From an uncultured Clostridia bacterium (GTDB taxonomy: Bacteria > Bacillota > Clostridia > Lachnospirales > Anaerotignaceae): a DNA stretch of 64,000 nt. The translations under genes and the position numbers were made by a program. The notes beneath the pieces were generated by a model that was not told the origin of the DNA, did not search any database, and saw only the letters and a list, made by a program, of their open reading frames with translations. Of this stretch, positions 50,492 through 60,017 are shown piece by piece. Each line of letters begins with the position of its first letter. Positions within the stretch are counted from its first letter, which is position 1. The stretch is from assembly GCA_910583755.1 (NCBI GenBank), contig CAJTZO010000003.1, positions 1 through 64,000 on the forward strand, given 5' to 3'.

Positions 50492-50688
50492 AGTCTGTCA
50501 ATAAAGTCTTTTTTTGTGGGTTTCACCCACACCCACCAACTTTTTTAAAAAAAAGTTGGACAAAAAACTTTCGTGGAAAAACTAGCGTTTTTCCTTATCA
50601 AATCAATCTTTTTAGCGAAACGCTAGTTTCGCATTAAAGTTCTTTGAGGCGTTTGAGGGCTAGCCCTCAAGGTTTTTTGACAAGCTGA
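50492..50688 (+). repeat. Family-1 element, copy M (best-preserved reference copy)
   Basis: Ends CAGTCTGTCAATAAAG and TTTTTTGACAAGCTGA form imperfect inverted repeats. Five hairpins in order: I GTGGGT/ACCCAC (50515-50531), II CCAAC..GTTGG with A/T inner stem (50536-50559), III GGAAAAAC/GTTTTTCC loop TAGC (50575-50594), IV GCGAAAC/GTTTCGC loop GCTA (50615-50632), V TTGAGGG/CCCTCAA loop CTAG (50653-50670). No open reading frame. Nearly identical to copies C, D, F, N and O. Confidence 0.95.
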
Positions 50689-50711
50689 GAGAAACCTTTT
50701 TGTAGGTTTCT
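50689..50711 (+). terminator. Terminator, right copy at element M
   Basis: GAGAAACCTTTTTGTAGGTT, then TCT, identical over 23 bp to the left copy; followed by TTTTTTTG, so this copy keeps the T-tract. Confidence 0.88.
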
Positions 50712-50735
50712 TTTTTTTGTTGTCGAAGGATAAAA

Positions 50736-50764
50736 TTGCTATTTTGGTTTGCTTTCGGTATAAT
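50736..50764 (+). promoter_or_regulatory. Probable promoter of the SDR gene
   Basis: TTGCTA at 50736-50741 and TATAAT at 50759-50764, 17-bp spacing. Confidence 0.6.
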
Positions 50765-50791
50765 GAAAAAAACAGAGGAGGGAAACAATTT

Positions 50792-51541
50792 ATGAAAGCA
50801 TTAATTACAGGTGCAACTTCTGGGATTGGTAGGGATATGGCAATTTTATTAAGCCAAAAGGGTTATGATTTAATCATTGCCTCCAGAGATACCAAAAAAA
50901 TGAAAATTGTACAAAAAAAGTTACCTACAAAAGTTCAAATAATAACTGTAGATTTATCAAAAATAGAAGATTGTTATAAATTATATGATATGGTAAAAGA
51001 ACAGGAAATTGATATTGTTGTCAATAATGCAGGCTTTGGTGCATTTGGGCAGTTTTGGGAAATTCCATTAGAAAAAGAATTAAATATGATTGATTTGAAT
51101 ATAAAGGCAGTGCATTTATTGACAAAGCTGTTTATACAATATTTTAGGCAAAAAAACAGCGGATATTTGTTAAATGTAGCATCTTCAGCAGCTTTTTTAC
51201 CTGGCCCTCTTATGGCAACATATTATGCTACCAAAGCATATGTATTACGCATGACAGAAGCAGTTTGGAAAGAACTACAAAAAGAAAACAGTAATGTTAA
51301 AATATCTGTGTTATGTCCTGGTCCAGTAGATACTGCATTTCATGAAAGAGCAAATGTTTCTTTTAGTTTAAAAGGAATGAAAAGTAGAAAAGTAGCAAGT
51401 TATGCTCTAAAAAAAATGTTTGCAGGAAAAATGATAATTATACCGGGTATTACCATGAAAATAACACATGTTGGAGAGCGCTTTTTACCAGAAAAGATAT
51501 TGTTAAGTTGTGCCTATCATTTTCAAAATAAGAAAGGATAA
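50792..51541 (+). CDS. Short-chain dehydrogenase/reductase
   Basis: 249-aa NAD(P)-dependent SDR. Cofactor loop TGATSGIGRDMAILL, NNAGFGAFG, catalytic Ser in LLNVASSAAFLPGPL and YxxxK as YYATKAY; then LCPGPVDTAFHERAN. The C terminus (residues about 215-249) resembles DltE/YvaG-type members acting on lipids or sugars. ATG 50792 follows GGAGGG; the frame extends upstream without a signal. topB starts 5 bp after it, in the same transcript. Confidence 0.93.
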   Translation: MKALITGATSGIGRDMAILLSQKGYDLIIASRDTKKMKIVQKKLPTKVQIITVDLSKIEDCYKLYDMVKEQEIDIVVNNAGFGAFGQFWEIPLEKELNMIDLNIKAVHLLTKLFIQYFRQKNSGYLLNVASSAAFLPGPLMATYYATKAYVLRMTEAVWKELQKENSNVKISVLCPGPVDTAFHERANVSFSLKGMKSRKVASYALKKMFAGKMIIIPGITMKITHVGERFLPEKILLSCAYHFQNKKG

Positions 51542-51546
51542 TTAAT

Positions 51547-53712
51547 ATGTCAAAAATATTAGTATTGGCAGAAAAACCTTCTGTCGGAAAAGAATTAGCA
51601 AGAGTATTAAAATGTAATAAGACGTTTGGCGGATATATAGAAGGCGAAAAGTATATTGTAACTTGGGCATTAGGGCATCTGGTTACCTTAGCAGAGCCAG
51701 AAGCCTATGGAGAAAAATATAAACAGTGGTCTATGGAAACCTTACCTATGATTCCAGCAACTATGAAATTAAAGATTATACCAGAAACTGCAAAACAATT
51801 TGGTGTAGTCAAAAAATTATTGTTAAGCAAAGAAGTTTCTTCTCTGATTATTGCGACAGATTCCGGCAGGGAAGGAGAATTAGTTGCAAGATGGATATTG
51901 GAAAAAGTTGGTTTTCAAAAACCAATCCAAAGACTTTGGATTTCTTCTCAAACAGATAAGGCAATCAAAGAAGGATTTGCAAAGTTAAAGGATGGAAAAA
52001 ATTATTTATCTTTGTACCGTTCTGCCCAAGCAAGAGCAGAAGCAGATTGGTTGGTGGGCTTAAATGTTACTAGAGCGTTGACCTGTAAATATAATGCGCA
52101 ACTTTCTGCGGGACGTGTACAAACTCCTACTTTAGCAATGATTGCAGCAAGAGAACAGGAGATTAGAAAATTTGTTCCCAAAGATTATACGATTGTTCGA
52201 GCAGATTTAGGAAAATTTTTTGTAACTTATCAGGATAATAAAAAACAAACACATCTTTTTGATAAAGAAAAAGCGCAAAAAATTGTAGAAAAAATAAAAA
52301 ATAAAAAATTTTTGGTGAAAGAAGTCAATCGAACAAAAAAAATGATGCCTCCACCAATGCTTTATGATTTAACAGAATTACAAAGAGATGCGAATAAATT
52401 TTATGATATGTCTCCAAAAGAAACCTTAAATGCAATGCAGAATTTATATGAAAAATATAAGGCTTTAACTTATCCAAGAACAGATTCCCGTTACTTGACA
52501 GATGATATAGTACCAACGCTTACAGATAGATTAAAAGCAGTATCCAAAGGAGATTTTGTACCTTTTGTATCAGAAATTATAAAAAATAAAAAAAGTATTG
52601 CAAAAGCTTGTATCAATAATAGTAAGGTAACAGACCATCATGCTATTATACCAACAGAGCAAAGTGCAGATGTTGTTTCCATGAGTACCGCAGAAAAAAG
52701 AATTTATTTGCTTGTGGTAAAAAGATTTTTAACTTGTTTTTATCCTAATTATACTTATGAAAAAATAAAAGCAACACTGGAATGTATGGGAGAAACCTTT
52801 ATTGCAACAGGAAGTGTAGTGATAGAAAAAGGCTGGAAAGCAGTTACAACAAATGTTGCAGAAGAAGGGGAGGAAGAAGAACAAACTCTGCCAGCACTCA
52901 AGGAAGGTGACTCTTTTGTTTGTGAATCTATACAACTAAAACCAATGAAAACAACCCCTCCTTTGCGTTATACAGAAGCAAGTCTTCTTTCTGCTATGGA
53001 AAATCCTTCTAAATTTTTAACAGATAACCATATGAAGGAATATATAGAGGGAGGACTTGGTACACCTGCCACAAGAGCAGATATTATAGAAAAATTATTT
53101 TCTTCTTTTTATATTGAAAAAAGGGGAACTTTTATTTATCCCACTTCAAAAGGAATGCAGCTTGTTAGTTTAGTGCCTTCTGATTTAAGAGAGCCTCTTT
53201 TAACAGCAAAATGGGAAAAAGAATTAGAAGCCATTAGCAAAGGAAAACAGCAAAAAAATAAATTTATGGAGAATATCAAAGGTTATACCAATGCTTTGAT
53301 AAAAGATGTGAAAGATAGCACAGAACAATATAAACATGATAATTTAACGAGAACAAAATGTCCGATTTGTGGAAAGCCGATGTTAGCTGTTAATGGAAAA
53401 AAAGGAAAAATGTTAGTATGCCAAGATAGAGAATGTGGTGAAAGAATTCATGTCAGCAGAGCAACAAATATGCGATGTCCAACTTGTCATAAACGTATGG
53501 AATTATTTGGGGATGGAGACAAAAAAACTTATGTTTGTGTATGTGGTTTTCGAGAAAAAGCAGATTCTTTGCATAAAAGACTTTCAGAACAAAAAGGAGC
53601 CTCTAAAAGTACAATACAAGATTATATGAAAAAACAAAAAAGGGCAGAAAAAGAAGAACAAAAAGAATTAAGTGCTTTTGGAAAAGCTTTGCTAGAAGCA
53701 TTAAAAGACTGA
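51547..53712 (+). CDS. topB: DNA topoisomerase III
   Basis: Type IA topoisomerase, 721 aa. TOPRIM acid sites in KILVLAEKPSVGKELARVL and ATDSGREGELVARWIL; catalytic Tyr309 in LTYPRTDSRYL; AGRVQTPTLAMIA; GLGTPATRADIIEKLF. The C terminus carries two zinc-ribbon-like units (CPICGKPM...CQDREC and CPTCHKRM...CVCGF, the second with one shortened knuckle). No conjugative-element genes adjoin, so this is probably the chromosomal copy. Confidence 0.96.
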   Translation: MSKILVLAEKPSVGKELARVLKCNKTFGGYIEGEKYIVTWALGHLVTLAEPEAYGEKYKQWSMETLPMIPATMKLKIIPETAKQFGVVKKLLLSKEVSSLIIATDSGREGELVARWILEKVGFQKPIQRLWISSQTDKAIKEGFAKLKDGKNYLSLYRSAQARAEADWLVGLNVTRALTCKYNAQLSAGRVQTPTLAMIAAREQEIRKFVPKDYTIVRADLGKFFVTYQDNKKQTHLFDKEKAQKIVEKIKNKKFLVKEVNRTKKMMPPPMLYDLTELQRDANKFYDMSPKETLNAMQNLYEKYKALTYPRTDSRYLTDDIVPTLTDRLKAVSKGDFVPFVSEIIKNKKSIAKACINNSKVTDHHAIIPTEQSADVVSMSTAEKRIYLLVVKRFLTCFYPNYTYEKIKATLECMGETFIATGSVVIEKGWKAVTTNVAEEGEEEEQTLPALKEGDSFVCESIQLKPMKTTPPLRYTEASLLSAMENPSKFLTDNHMKEYIEGGLGTPATRADIIEKLFSSFYIEKRGTFIYPTSKGMQLVSLVPSDLREPLLTAKWEKELEAISKGKQQKNKFMENIKGYTNALIKDVKDSTEQYKHDNLTRTKCPICGKPMLAVNGKKGKMLVCQDRECGERIHVSRATNMRCPTCHKRMELFGDGDKKTYVCVCGFREKADSLHKRLSEQKGASKSTIQDYMKKQKRAEKEEQKELSAFGKALLEALKD

Positions 53713-53757
53713 AAGCGTAGAAATTATGGAAAATTAATATTTTTAAGGGAGGAATTT

Positions 53758-54612
53758 ATGGAATTAAAAGAAAAGTATAAAGGCAATCAAAAAGGAATCT
53801 TGTTTTTGATAGAATTGATAGAAAGATACCATCATGACCAAGTGGGAAAATCGGCAGCGGCATTGACTTATTACTTGATATTTGCATTGTTTCCTTTTTT
53901 GCTTTTTATTAGTACATTATTAGGTTTTTTAAATATTCCTATGGTATCTTTGTCAGGACATTTATCACAGTTTTTACCAGAAGATATGATAATGCTTTTA
54001 AATGTTTGTATTGCGCAGGTAACAGAAAACAGAAGTAGTACCGTATTAGCATTTTCGTTGCTTATTTCTTTGTGGTCACCCATTAGGGCAGTCAATGCCT
54101 TGATGGACGCAATTAATGTAGCATATCGGGGAAATTCCAGAAAATCAGCCGTAAGATATAAAATCTTTACGTTAGCTTATATTTTGTTTGTGATTGTGTT
54201 TATCTTGGTTGCACTTTTTATTGTGGTAATAGGTGAAAATGTATTACAGTGGGTAGGGAATTATGTTCCTTTTGTGATACCATCACAACTGATTTTATTA
54301 TGGAGTAAGCTACGTTTTTTGCCTTTGACAATTATCCTTTTTTGTGTTTTGTCTTCTTTGTATTATGTTTCTCCTAGTGAAAGACCAAAAAGAAAATATG
54401 TTTTTCCCGGTGCATTGGTATCCCTTTTGTCTTGGCTGACTTTTTCCATAGGGTTTGCTTATTATGTAGATAATATGGCAAATTATTCTGTTATTTATGG
54501 TTCCATTGGAGCAATCATTGTACTTTTGATGTGGTTTTACTTTAGTGCAGTTACGATATTGATGGGGGCAGAATGGAACCATGCTTTATTGTCTATTTAT
54601 GGAAAAAAATAA
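53758..54612 (+). CDS. YihY/BrkB-family membrane protein
   Basis: 284 aa with six membrane segments. Family features: DQVGKSAAALTYYLIFALFP near the N terminus, SLWSPIRAVNALMDAINVAY, and YGSIGAIIVLLMWFYFSA with ILMGAEWNH near the end. Formerly misnamed RNase BN; probable transporter or lipid-linked function, unknown. GGGAGGAA precedes the start, 45 bp after topB. Confidence 0.92.
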   Translation: MELKEKYKGNQKGILFLIELIERYHHDQVGKSAAALTYYLIFALFPFLLFISTLLGFLNIPMVSLSGHLSQFLPEDMIMLLNVCIAQVTENRSSTVLAFSLLISLWSPIRAVNALMDAINVAYRGNSRKSAVRYKIFTLAYILFVIVFILVALFIVVIGENVLQWVGNYVPFVIPSQLILLWSKLRFLPLTIILFCVLSSLYYVSPSERPKRKYVFPGALVSLLSWLTFSIGFAYYVDNMANYSVIYGSIGAIIVLLMWFYFSAVTILMGAEWNHALLSIYGKK

Positions 54613-54681
54613 ATTGATAAGATTGATATGGTACAACAAGAGTAGTATACTTAAAAAAATAATAGGGAGAGGGGAATATAC

Positions 54682-55710
54682 ATGAAATTAAAAAGATTGT
54701 TTTCTGTGTTGTGTGTGGTTGTTATGATATGGAGTGTTCCTGTATTTGCCTGTGGCAGTAATTCTGATTCACGCTATACAGAAAAGCAAGTTGATATTAG
54801 GAATGCAAAGATTACTTTTATCTCAAGAACAGAAGAACATAAAGTAGGGTATAGGTGTTATCCTGTTTTGGATATTCATATTAAGGAAAACCAAGCAGGC
54901 GTATTGCAAGATGGTGACGTTATTTATTTTGAAACAAGTAAAGTTGGTGAAAAATATGTTGCAAGTAGTACACTTGACATCGAAGCAAAAGGGTTAACTG
55001 TGGAAGAAGTATCTAACGAAACAGAAAATCATTTTGCAATCCGCATTTCCAGAGGAAATAAAAAAGAGTTAGCACAAATTGATATTCGTTTTGAAGGTGA
55101 ATTATCTGGGGACAAATATACTGAGAGAGATGCACCTACATTTTCTCTTTTTTTAAATGCGGACAAGACAAAAGAAAAAAACTTGTTTGCAGGAGAAGAA
55201 AATATATTACTGAATAAAGAATTTTTAGTATTAATTAGTGGGACTTTAGAAAGAGAAAAACAAATAGCGGAAAAAAAACAAAATTTCAAAAAATTATTTC
55301 CAAATATGACATTTTCAATAGGAACAAATCAAATGATATGGAAAGAAGAACAAAGACAATTAAAATATCCTGTTTATATCAATCAAAATAATATAGCAAT
55401 GCTTTCTATGGAGGATTTTCTGGAAATTATAAAAAGTCTCAATCAGATGGAGAAGATTGGACAAATCATTATAAAACCACATGATGACCAAAATGGATAT
55501 AGCATTATAAATGAAATGTATTTATATAAGATAAATTTTGATGATTTTTCTATTGTTCATAATGGAATTATCCGGAGAGATATTATAATCGAAAAAGAAA
55601 ATGATGCATATTTTATTAGTATAAGAGGAGCTGCTGAAATATTGGGAGTAGAAAATGGTGTTGTATGGGATGATAGTAGAAAAACTATTTCCATGGGGGC
55701 AAATTTTTAG
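54682..55710 (+). CDS. Secreted protein with C-terminal copper-amine-oxidase-like stalk domain
   Basis: 342 aa. Signal peptide (VVVMIWSVPVFA); Cys after the cleavage region could make it a lipoprotein (FACGS) but the box is imperfect. Residues 30-190 are beta-rich (KVGYRCYPVLDIHIKENQAG); the C-terminal 100 residues resemble the copper-amine-oxidase N-terminal fold, ending AAEILGVENGVVWDDSRKTI. The same fold is fused to the serpin. Function unknown; surface role likely. Confidence 0.75.
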   Translation: MKLKRLFSVLCVVVMIWSVPVFACGSNSDSRYTEKQVDIRNAKITFISRTEEHKVGYRCYPVLDIHIKENQAGVLQDGDVIYFETSKVGEKYVASSTLDIEAKGLTVEEVSNETENHFAIRISRGNKKELAQIDIRFEGELSGDKYTERDAPTFSLFLNADKTKEKNLFAGEENILLNKEFLVLISGTLEREKQIAEKKQNFKKLFPNMTFSIGTNQMIWKEEQRQLKYPVYINQNNIAMLSMEDFLEIIKSLNQMEKIGQIIIKPHDDQNGYSIINEMYLYKINFDDFSIVHNGIIRRDIIIEKENDAYFISIRGAAEILGVENGVVWDDSRKTISMGANF

Positions 55711-55770
55711 CATAAATCCTAATATTTTGAATATACTATAACACCATTTTTATGGGGGAGGTTATCGTAT

Positions 55771-56229
55771 ATGTGGTTATTCTTTTCTGCAGCAATTTTA
55801 ATATACTTATTTTGGAAACAATTATCTGTTCTGTTAGGTTTTTTTGATGGTTTATTTTTGGCTTTTATGTGTTTTTGTTTTTTGCCTCTTCTGTTAGAAG
55901 GAGAATTTTTTTGGATAAATTCTATGCTATTGGTTTTAGGCGTATTAGCAAGTTCTTTTTTAGAACAAAAAACAGGTAATTTTTATTATGGAACAAGGAA
56001 ATATGGATTGTTTCATTGTGTTGTATTTTTGATAGCGGTTTTTGTTTTTTACTATGTAGAAATAGAACAATTTATGACATTTCTATTTTCTTTTTTGAGT
56101 GGATTATTTTTATTGACAGCCTGTGGCGGAATTTTGCCAGAAGAATGTAATGGAAAGCAAAAAATGAAGTTAGCAATTTTAGGAATGATGGGCTTTTTTA
56201 TTGGCATATTGCTGATTTTTCCCATATAA
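55771..56229 (+). CDS. Hypothetical membrane protein, 152 aa
   Basis: Five or so hydrophobic segments with short charged loops (LEQKTGNFYYGTRKYG; PEECNGKQKMK). GGGGGAGG precedes the start, 60 bp after the preceding gene and probably in the same transcript. Not recognised. Confidence 0.7.
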   Translation: MWLFFSAAILIYLFWKQLSVLLGFFDGLFLAFMCFCFLPLLLEGEFFWINSMLLVLGVLASSFLEQKTGNFYYGTRKYGLFHCVVFLIAVFVFYYVEIEQFMTFLFSFLSGLFLLTACGGILPEECNGKQKMKLAILGMMGFFIGILLIFPI

Positions 56230-56327
56230 TGTGAAAAAAATATAGACAAATTAAACAGCAAAAAAGGGGCAATTTATCAGTAAAAATAAATTTTATGTGT
56301 ATATTGTTAATATTTGTTATTTCATAT

Positions 56328-56356
56328 TTGCAATGTAGCAAAACATCTGTTATAGT
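56328..56356 (+). promoter_or_regulatory. Probable glgP promoter
   Basis: TTGCAA at 56328-56333 and TATAGT at 56351-56356, 17-bp spacing. Confidence 0.6.
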
Positions 56357-56406
56357 TGAAGTGTAATATATCACTATGAAGGTGTTTATGACATGGGAGG
56401 TTAGAG

Positions 56407-58857
56407 ATGAGTTACACAAATTTAAGCAAAGAAGAAATTAAACAAGAAATTATTAGCAATGTTAAAAGTCTTTACAGAAAAAAAATTGAAGATGCCACTT
56501 CAGAAGAAATTTACCAAGCTGCAGTATTTGCAGTAAAAGACATTATTACAGATAAATGGATAAAAACACATGATGAATATAAAGAAAAAGATGTAAAAAC
56601 AGTATATTATCTTTCCATGGAATTTTTGATGGGTCGTTTTTTAGGGAACACCATTATGAATTTAATGATGTATGATGAAATTAAAGGTGCTTTTGAGGAA
56701 TTAGGCATTGATTATAATATTATTGAAGATATGGAGCCAGACCCAGGGCTAGGAAATGGTGGTTTAGGACGTTTAGCAGCTTGCTTTTTAGATTCCCTTT
56801 CTACATTGCATTTACCAGCTTATGGTTGTGGTATTCGTTATCACTATGGTATTTTTGAGCAAAAAATTGAAAATGGTTATCAAAAAGAAGTACCTGACAA
56901 CTGGTTAGAAAATGGTGACCCTTGGTCTATTAAAAGAAATGAATATTCTGTAGAAGTAAAATTTGGTGGTTATGTTCGTGCAGTAGAAAAAGAAGATGGT
57001 AACTATAGATTTGTACAAGAAGGGTATCAGTCTGTTATTGCAGTGCCTTATGATTATCCTGTATTGGGATATGCAAATAATACAGTAAATACATTACGTT
57101 TATGGGATGCAAGACCTAAAAATGAATTAGATTTAAAATCTTTCAATGAAGGAGATTATCAAAAAGCATTAGCAGAAAAAAATCTTGCAACAACATTGAC
57201 AGAAGTGTTATATCCTGCTGATGAACACTATGCTGGAAAAGAATTACGTTTAAAACAACAATATTTCTTTATTTCTGCAACAGTACAAAGAGCAATTAAT
57301 AAATTTAAAAATCAACATACTGATTTATCCTTATTGCCTGAAAAAATTGCATTCCAGTTAAATGACACACATCCAGCTGTTGCTGTTGCAGAGTTGATGC
57401 GTGTATTAGTTGATGATAATGATATACCTTGGGATGAAGCATGGGCAATTACAAGAAAAATATGTGCTTATACCAACCATACCATTATGTCTGAAGCATT
57501 AGAAAAATGGCCTATGGAATTATTTAGTCGTTTGTTACCTCGTATCTATCAGATTGTGGAAGAAATTAATAAACGATACTGTGCAGCATTGATAGAAAGA
57601 TTTGGAAATGACCCTCAAAAAATAAGAGATATGGCAATTATTGCAGATGGACAAATTAGAATGGCATATCTTGCGATTGTAGGTAGTCATTCTGTCAATG
57701 GTGTAGCAGCACTGCATACAGAAATATTGAAAAAACAGGAATTAAAAAATTTCTATGAAATTTATCCTGAAAAATTCAATAATAAAACAAATGGGATTAC
57801 CCAAAGAAGATGGTTAAACCATGCAAACAAAAAATTAGCAGATTTAATTACTTCTAAAATTGGAAATGGATGGATTACCAATTTAACAGAATTGGAAAAA
57901 TTATTACCATATGCAGAAGATAAAAAATTTCAAAAACAATTTATGGATATCAAAAGAGAAAACAAAGTAGCACTTGCAGACTACATTAAAGCAACCAAAG
58001 GAATTGACATTAATCCAGATTCTATTTTTGATATTCAAGTAAAACGTTTGCATGAGTACAAAAGACAACTTTTAAATATCTTCCATATCATTGGATTATA
58101 TAATCAATTAAAAATTAATCCAGGATTAAATATTACACCAAGAACCTTTATTTTTGGTGCGAAGTCCGCAGCGGGTTATCACAGAGCAAAATTGATTATT
58201 AAGTTAATTAATAGTGTAGCAAATGTTATTAACAACGATGATTCCATCAAAGGAAAAATTAAAGTTGTATTTATGGAAAACTATAGAGTATCTTTGGCAG
58301 AAAAATTGATTCCAGCAGCTGATGTCAGTGAACAAATTTCAACAGCAAGTAAAGAAGCATCTGGTACAGGTAATATGAAATTTATGCTAAATGGCGCTTT
58401 GACCATTGGAACAATGGATGGTGCAAATGTAGAAATTTATGAGGAAGTTGGAAAAGATAATATCTTTGTCTTTGGTATGTCAGCGGATGAAGTGATTGCA
58501 AAGTATAAAGATAATTCTTATGACCCTTGGGCAATTTACAATATCAATCAAGATGTTCGTATAATATTAACAAAATTGATTGATGGCACTTTTGATGCTA
58601 ACCCTGATTTGTTCCGCGAAATATATGATTCTTTATTAAATGGCTATGGTGGTAGACCAGATGAATACTTTATCCTGGAAGATTATGCAGATTATGCAAG
58701 AGCACAGCAAGAAGTGGACAAGGCTTATAAAAATAAAGAAGAATGGGCAAAAAAAGCAATTATCAATGTTGCAAAAAGTGGAAAATTCTCTAGCGATAGA
58801 ACGATACAACAATATGCTGATGAAATTTGGAACTTAAAACCATTAGAAATCAAATAA
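56407..58857 (+). CDS. glgP: Glycogen/starch/alpha-glucan phosphorylase
   Basis: Releases glucose-1-phosphate from storage glucan. 816 aa, full length. Conserved blocks: VYYLSMEFLMGRFLGNTIMN, DPGLGNGGLGRLAACFLDSL, AFQLNDTHPAVAVAELMRVL, NGITQRRWLNHAN, VKRLHEYKRQLLNI and the PLP site EASGTGNMKFMLNGALTIGT with Lys658. GGGAGG precedes the ATG. It stands alone with its own promoter and terminator; other glg genes are not in the window. Confidence 0.97.
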   Translation: MSYTNLSKEEIKQEIISNVKSLYRKKIEDATSEEIYQAAVFAVKDIITDKWIKTHDEYKEKDVKTVYYLSMEFLMGRFLGNTIMNLMMYDEIKGAFEELGIDYNIIEDMEPDPGLGNGGLGRLAACFLDSLSTLHLPAYGCGIRYHYGIFEQKIENGYQKEVPDNWLENGDPWSIKRNEYSVEVKFGGYVRAVEKEDGNYRFVQEGYQSVIAVPYDYPVLGYANNTVNTLRLWDARPKNELDLKSFNEGDYQKALAEKNLATTLTEVLYPADEHYAGKELRLKQQYFFISATVQRAINKFKNQHTDLSLLPEKIAFQLNDTHPAVAVAELMRVLVDDNDIPWDEAWAITRKICAYTNHTIMSEALEKWPMELFSRLLPRIYQIVEEINKRYCAALIERFGNDPQKIRDMAIIADGQIRMAYLAIVGSHSVNGVAALHTEILKKQELKNFYEIYPEKFNNKTNGITQRRWLNHANKKLADLITSKIGNGWITNLTELEKLLPYAEDKKFQKQFMDIKRENKVALADYIKATKGIDINPDSIFDIQVKRLHEYKRQLLNIFHIIGLYNQLKINPGLNITPRTFIFGAKSAAGYHRAKLIIKLINSVANVINNDDSIKGKIKVVFMENYRVSLAEKLIPAADVSEQISTASKEASGTGNMKFMLNGALTIGTMDGANVEIYEEVGKDNIFVFGMSADEVIAKYKDNSYDPWAIYNINQDVRIILTKLIDGTFDANPDLFREIYDSLLNGYGGRPDEYFILEDYADYARAQQEVDKAYKNKEEWAKKAIINVAKSGKFSSDRTIQQYADEIWNLKPLEIK

Positions 58858-58928
58858 AAATTTTGCAAACTTTTTTAAAAAATTTTGTGGAATTTTGATA
58901 GTATTACGCTTAGGATTTTATTTTAAAG

Positions 58929-58950
58929 GCTGTCGAGTAAATTCGGCAGC
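58929..58950 (+). terminator. glgP terminator
   Basis: GCTGTCGA/TTCGGCAGC stem (one G-U) followed by TTTTTTTAG. Confidence 0.88.
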
Positions 58951-58992
58951 TTTTTTTAGATTATTTTTTATATTAATTTTTAAAAAATATGA

Positions 58993-59022
58993 TTCACAAT
59001 ATTGTCTATAATGTGGTATAAT
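58993..59022 (+). promoter_or_regulatory. Probable promoter of the 59068 lipoprotein gene
   Basis: TTCACA at 58993-58998 and TATAAT at 59017-59022, 18-bp spacing; a second TATAAT lies at 59007-59012. Confidence 0.5.
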
Positions 59023-59067
59023 GATACAAGAAACGATTATTTTAAAACGATGAGGGAGGAATACAAA

Positions 59068-59925
59068 TTGAATTGTTACAAAAAACTAATGAGCTTATTT
59101 TTAGCTATAGTTATGTTACTTTCCATGGTAGCTTGTGGCAGTACCTCAAAGGCAGCACCAGAAGAAGTAATAAAAGCAGCAGAAGCTAAAATGCAAGAGG
59201 TTAAAAACTTAGAATCCGAAAAAATAGTAAATATGTCTGTGAGCATGGGTGAGCAATCTTTAGATTTGAAAACAACTATAAATATGATTAATTTTATAGA
59301 CCCTATGAAGTTAAAAATAATTACTACAATGGATATGGGGGAAGAATTTGGAGGTCCTCAAACAAATGAATTTTATGTTGATGAAATGGACGGAAATACC
59401 AATATATACATGAATATTATGGATAATTGGTATAAACAAACTGTTTCTAAAGAACAATTAGCACAATATGATAGTAAAGAAAGTGTTACTACCTATTTAG
59501 ACAGTACAACGGGGTTAAAGGAAGTTGGGACAGAACAAGTAAATGGTGCAAATGCAACAAGATATGATGGTGTTGTTACAAGTGCGAAAATGAAAGAAGC
59601 AGTAAAAGCAACAGGTACCTTAGAAAATTTACAGTCTATATTCGCTGGTTTAAATATAGATACAGAAACCTTATATGACGGATTAAGTGATATTTCCGTT
59701 AGTATTTGGATTGATGAAGAAGGATATCCAGTAAAATGTGAAATGGATATGACAGCAATGGGACAGGATTTAATCACAAAACTAATACAAGCAAGTGGAG
59801 ATACTTCTGGAGCGGAAATGACGATTGATAAAATGACGCTTTCTTTTATGAATAAAAACTTTAACCAAGTGACAGAGTTTGAAATTCCAGAAGAAGCAAA
59901 AAATGCATCTGAAGTCAATGTATAA
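59068..59925 (+). CDS. Secreted lipoprotein resembling DUF6612
   Basis: 285 aa from a TTG start at 59068, with GGGAGGA 7 bp upstream; the longer frame from 59002 crosses the promoter. Lipobox LLSMVAC, then an extended domain with a repeat-like beta pattern (VKNLESEKIVNMSVSMGEQS, NTNIYMNIMDNWYKQTVSKE, SDISVSIWIDEEGYPVKCEM) typical of LolA/LppX-like folds and DUF6612 lipoproteins. Possible lipid or hydrophobe carrier; not proven. Followed by its own terminator, then a chemoreceptor. Confidence 0.78.
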   Translation: MNCYKKLMSLFLAIVMLLSMVACGSTSKAAPEEVIKAAEAKMQEVKNLESEKIVNMSVSMGEQSLDLKTTINMINFIDPMKLKIITTMDMGEEFGGPQTNEFYVDEMDGNTNIYMNIMDNWYKQTVSKEQLAQYDSKESVTTYLDSTTGLKEVGTEQVNGANATRYDGVVTSAKMKEAVKATGTLENLQSIFAGLNIDTETLYDGLSDISVSIWIDEEGYPVKCEMDMTAMGQDLITKLIQASGDTSGAEMTIDKMTLSFMNKNFNQVTEFEIPEEAKNASEVNV

Positions 59926-59950
59926 TGTTTTTATAATATAAGATTTTTTA

Positions 59951-59979
59951 GCATATCAAATAAGTTTTATTTGATATGC
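59951..59979 (+). terminator. Terminator after the lipoprotein gene
   Basis: Perfect 12-bp stem GCATATCAAATA/TATTTGATATGC followed by AACTTTTTTT. Confidence 0.9.
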
Positions 59980-60017
59980 AACTTTTTTTAAAATAGAGAG
60001 AGAAAAGGGGTATAACT

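Noticed and set aside
51547..53712. Mobile-element topoisomerase III
   Set aside because: No conjugation, integrase or excisionase genes nearby and base composition is like its neighbours.
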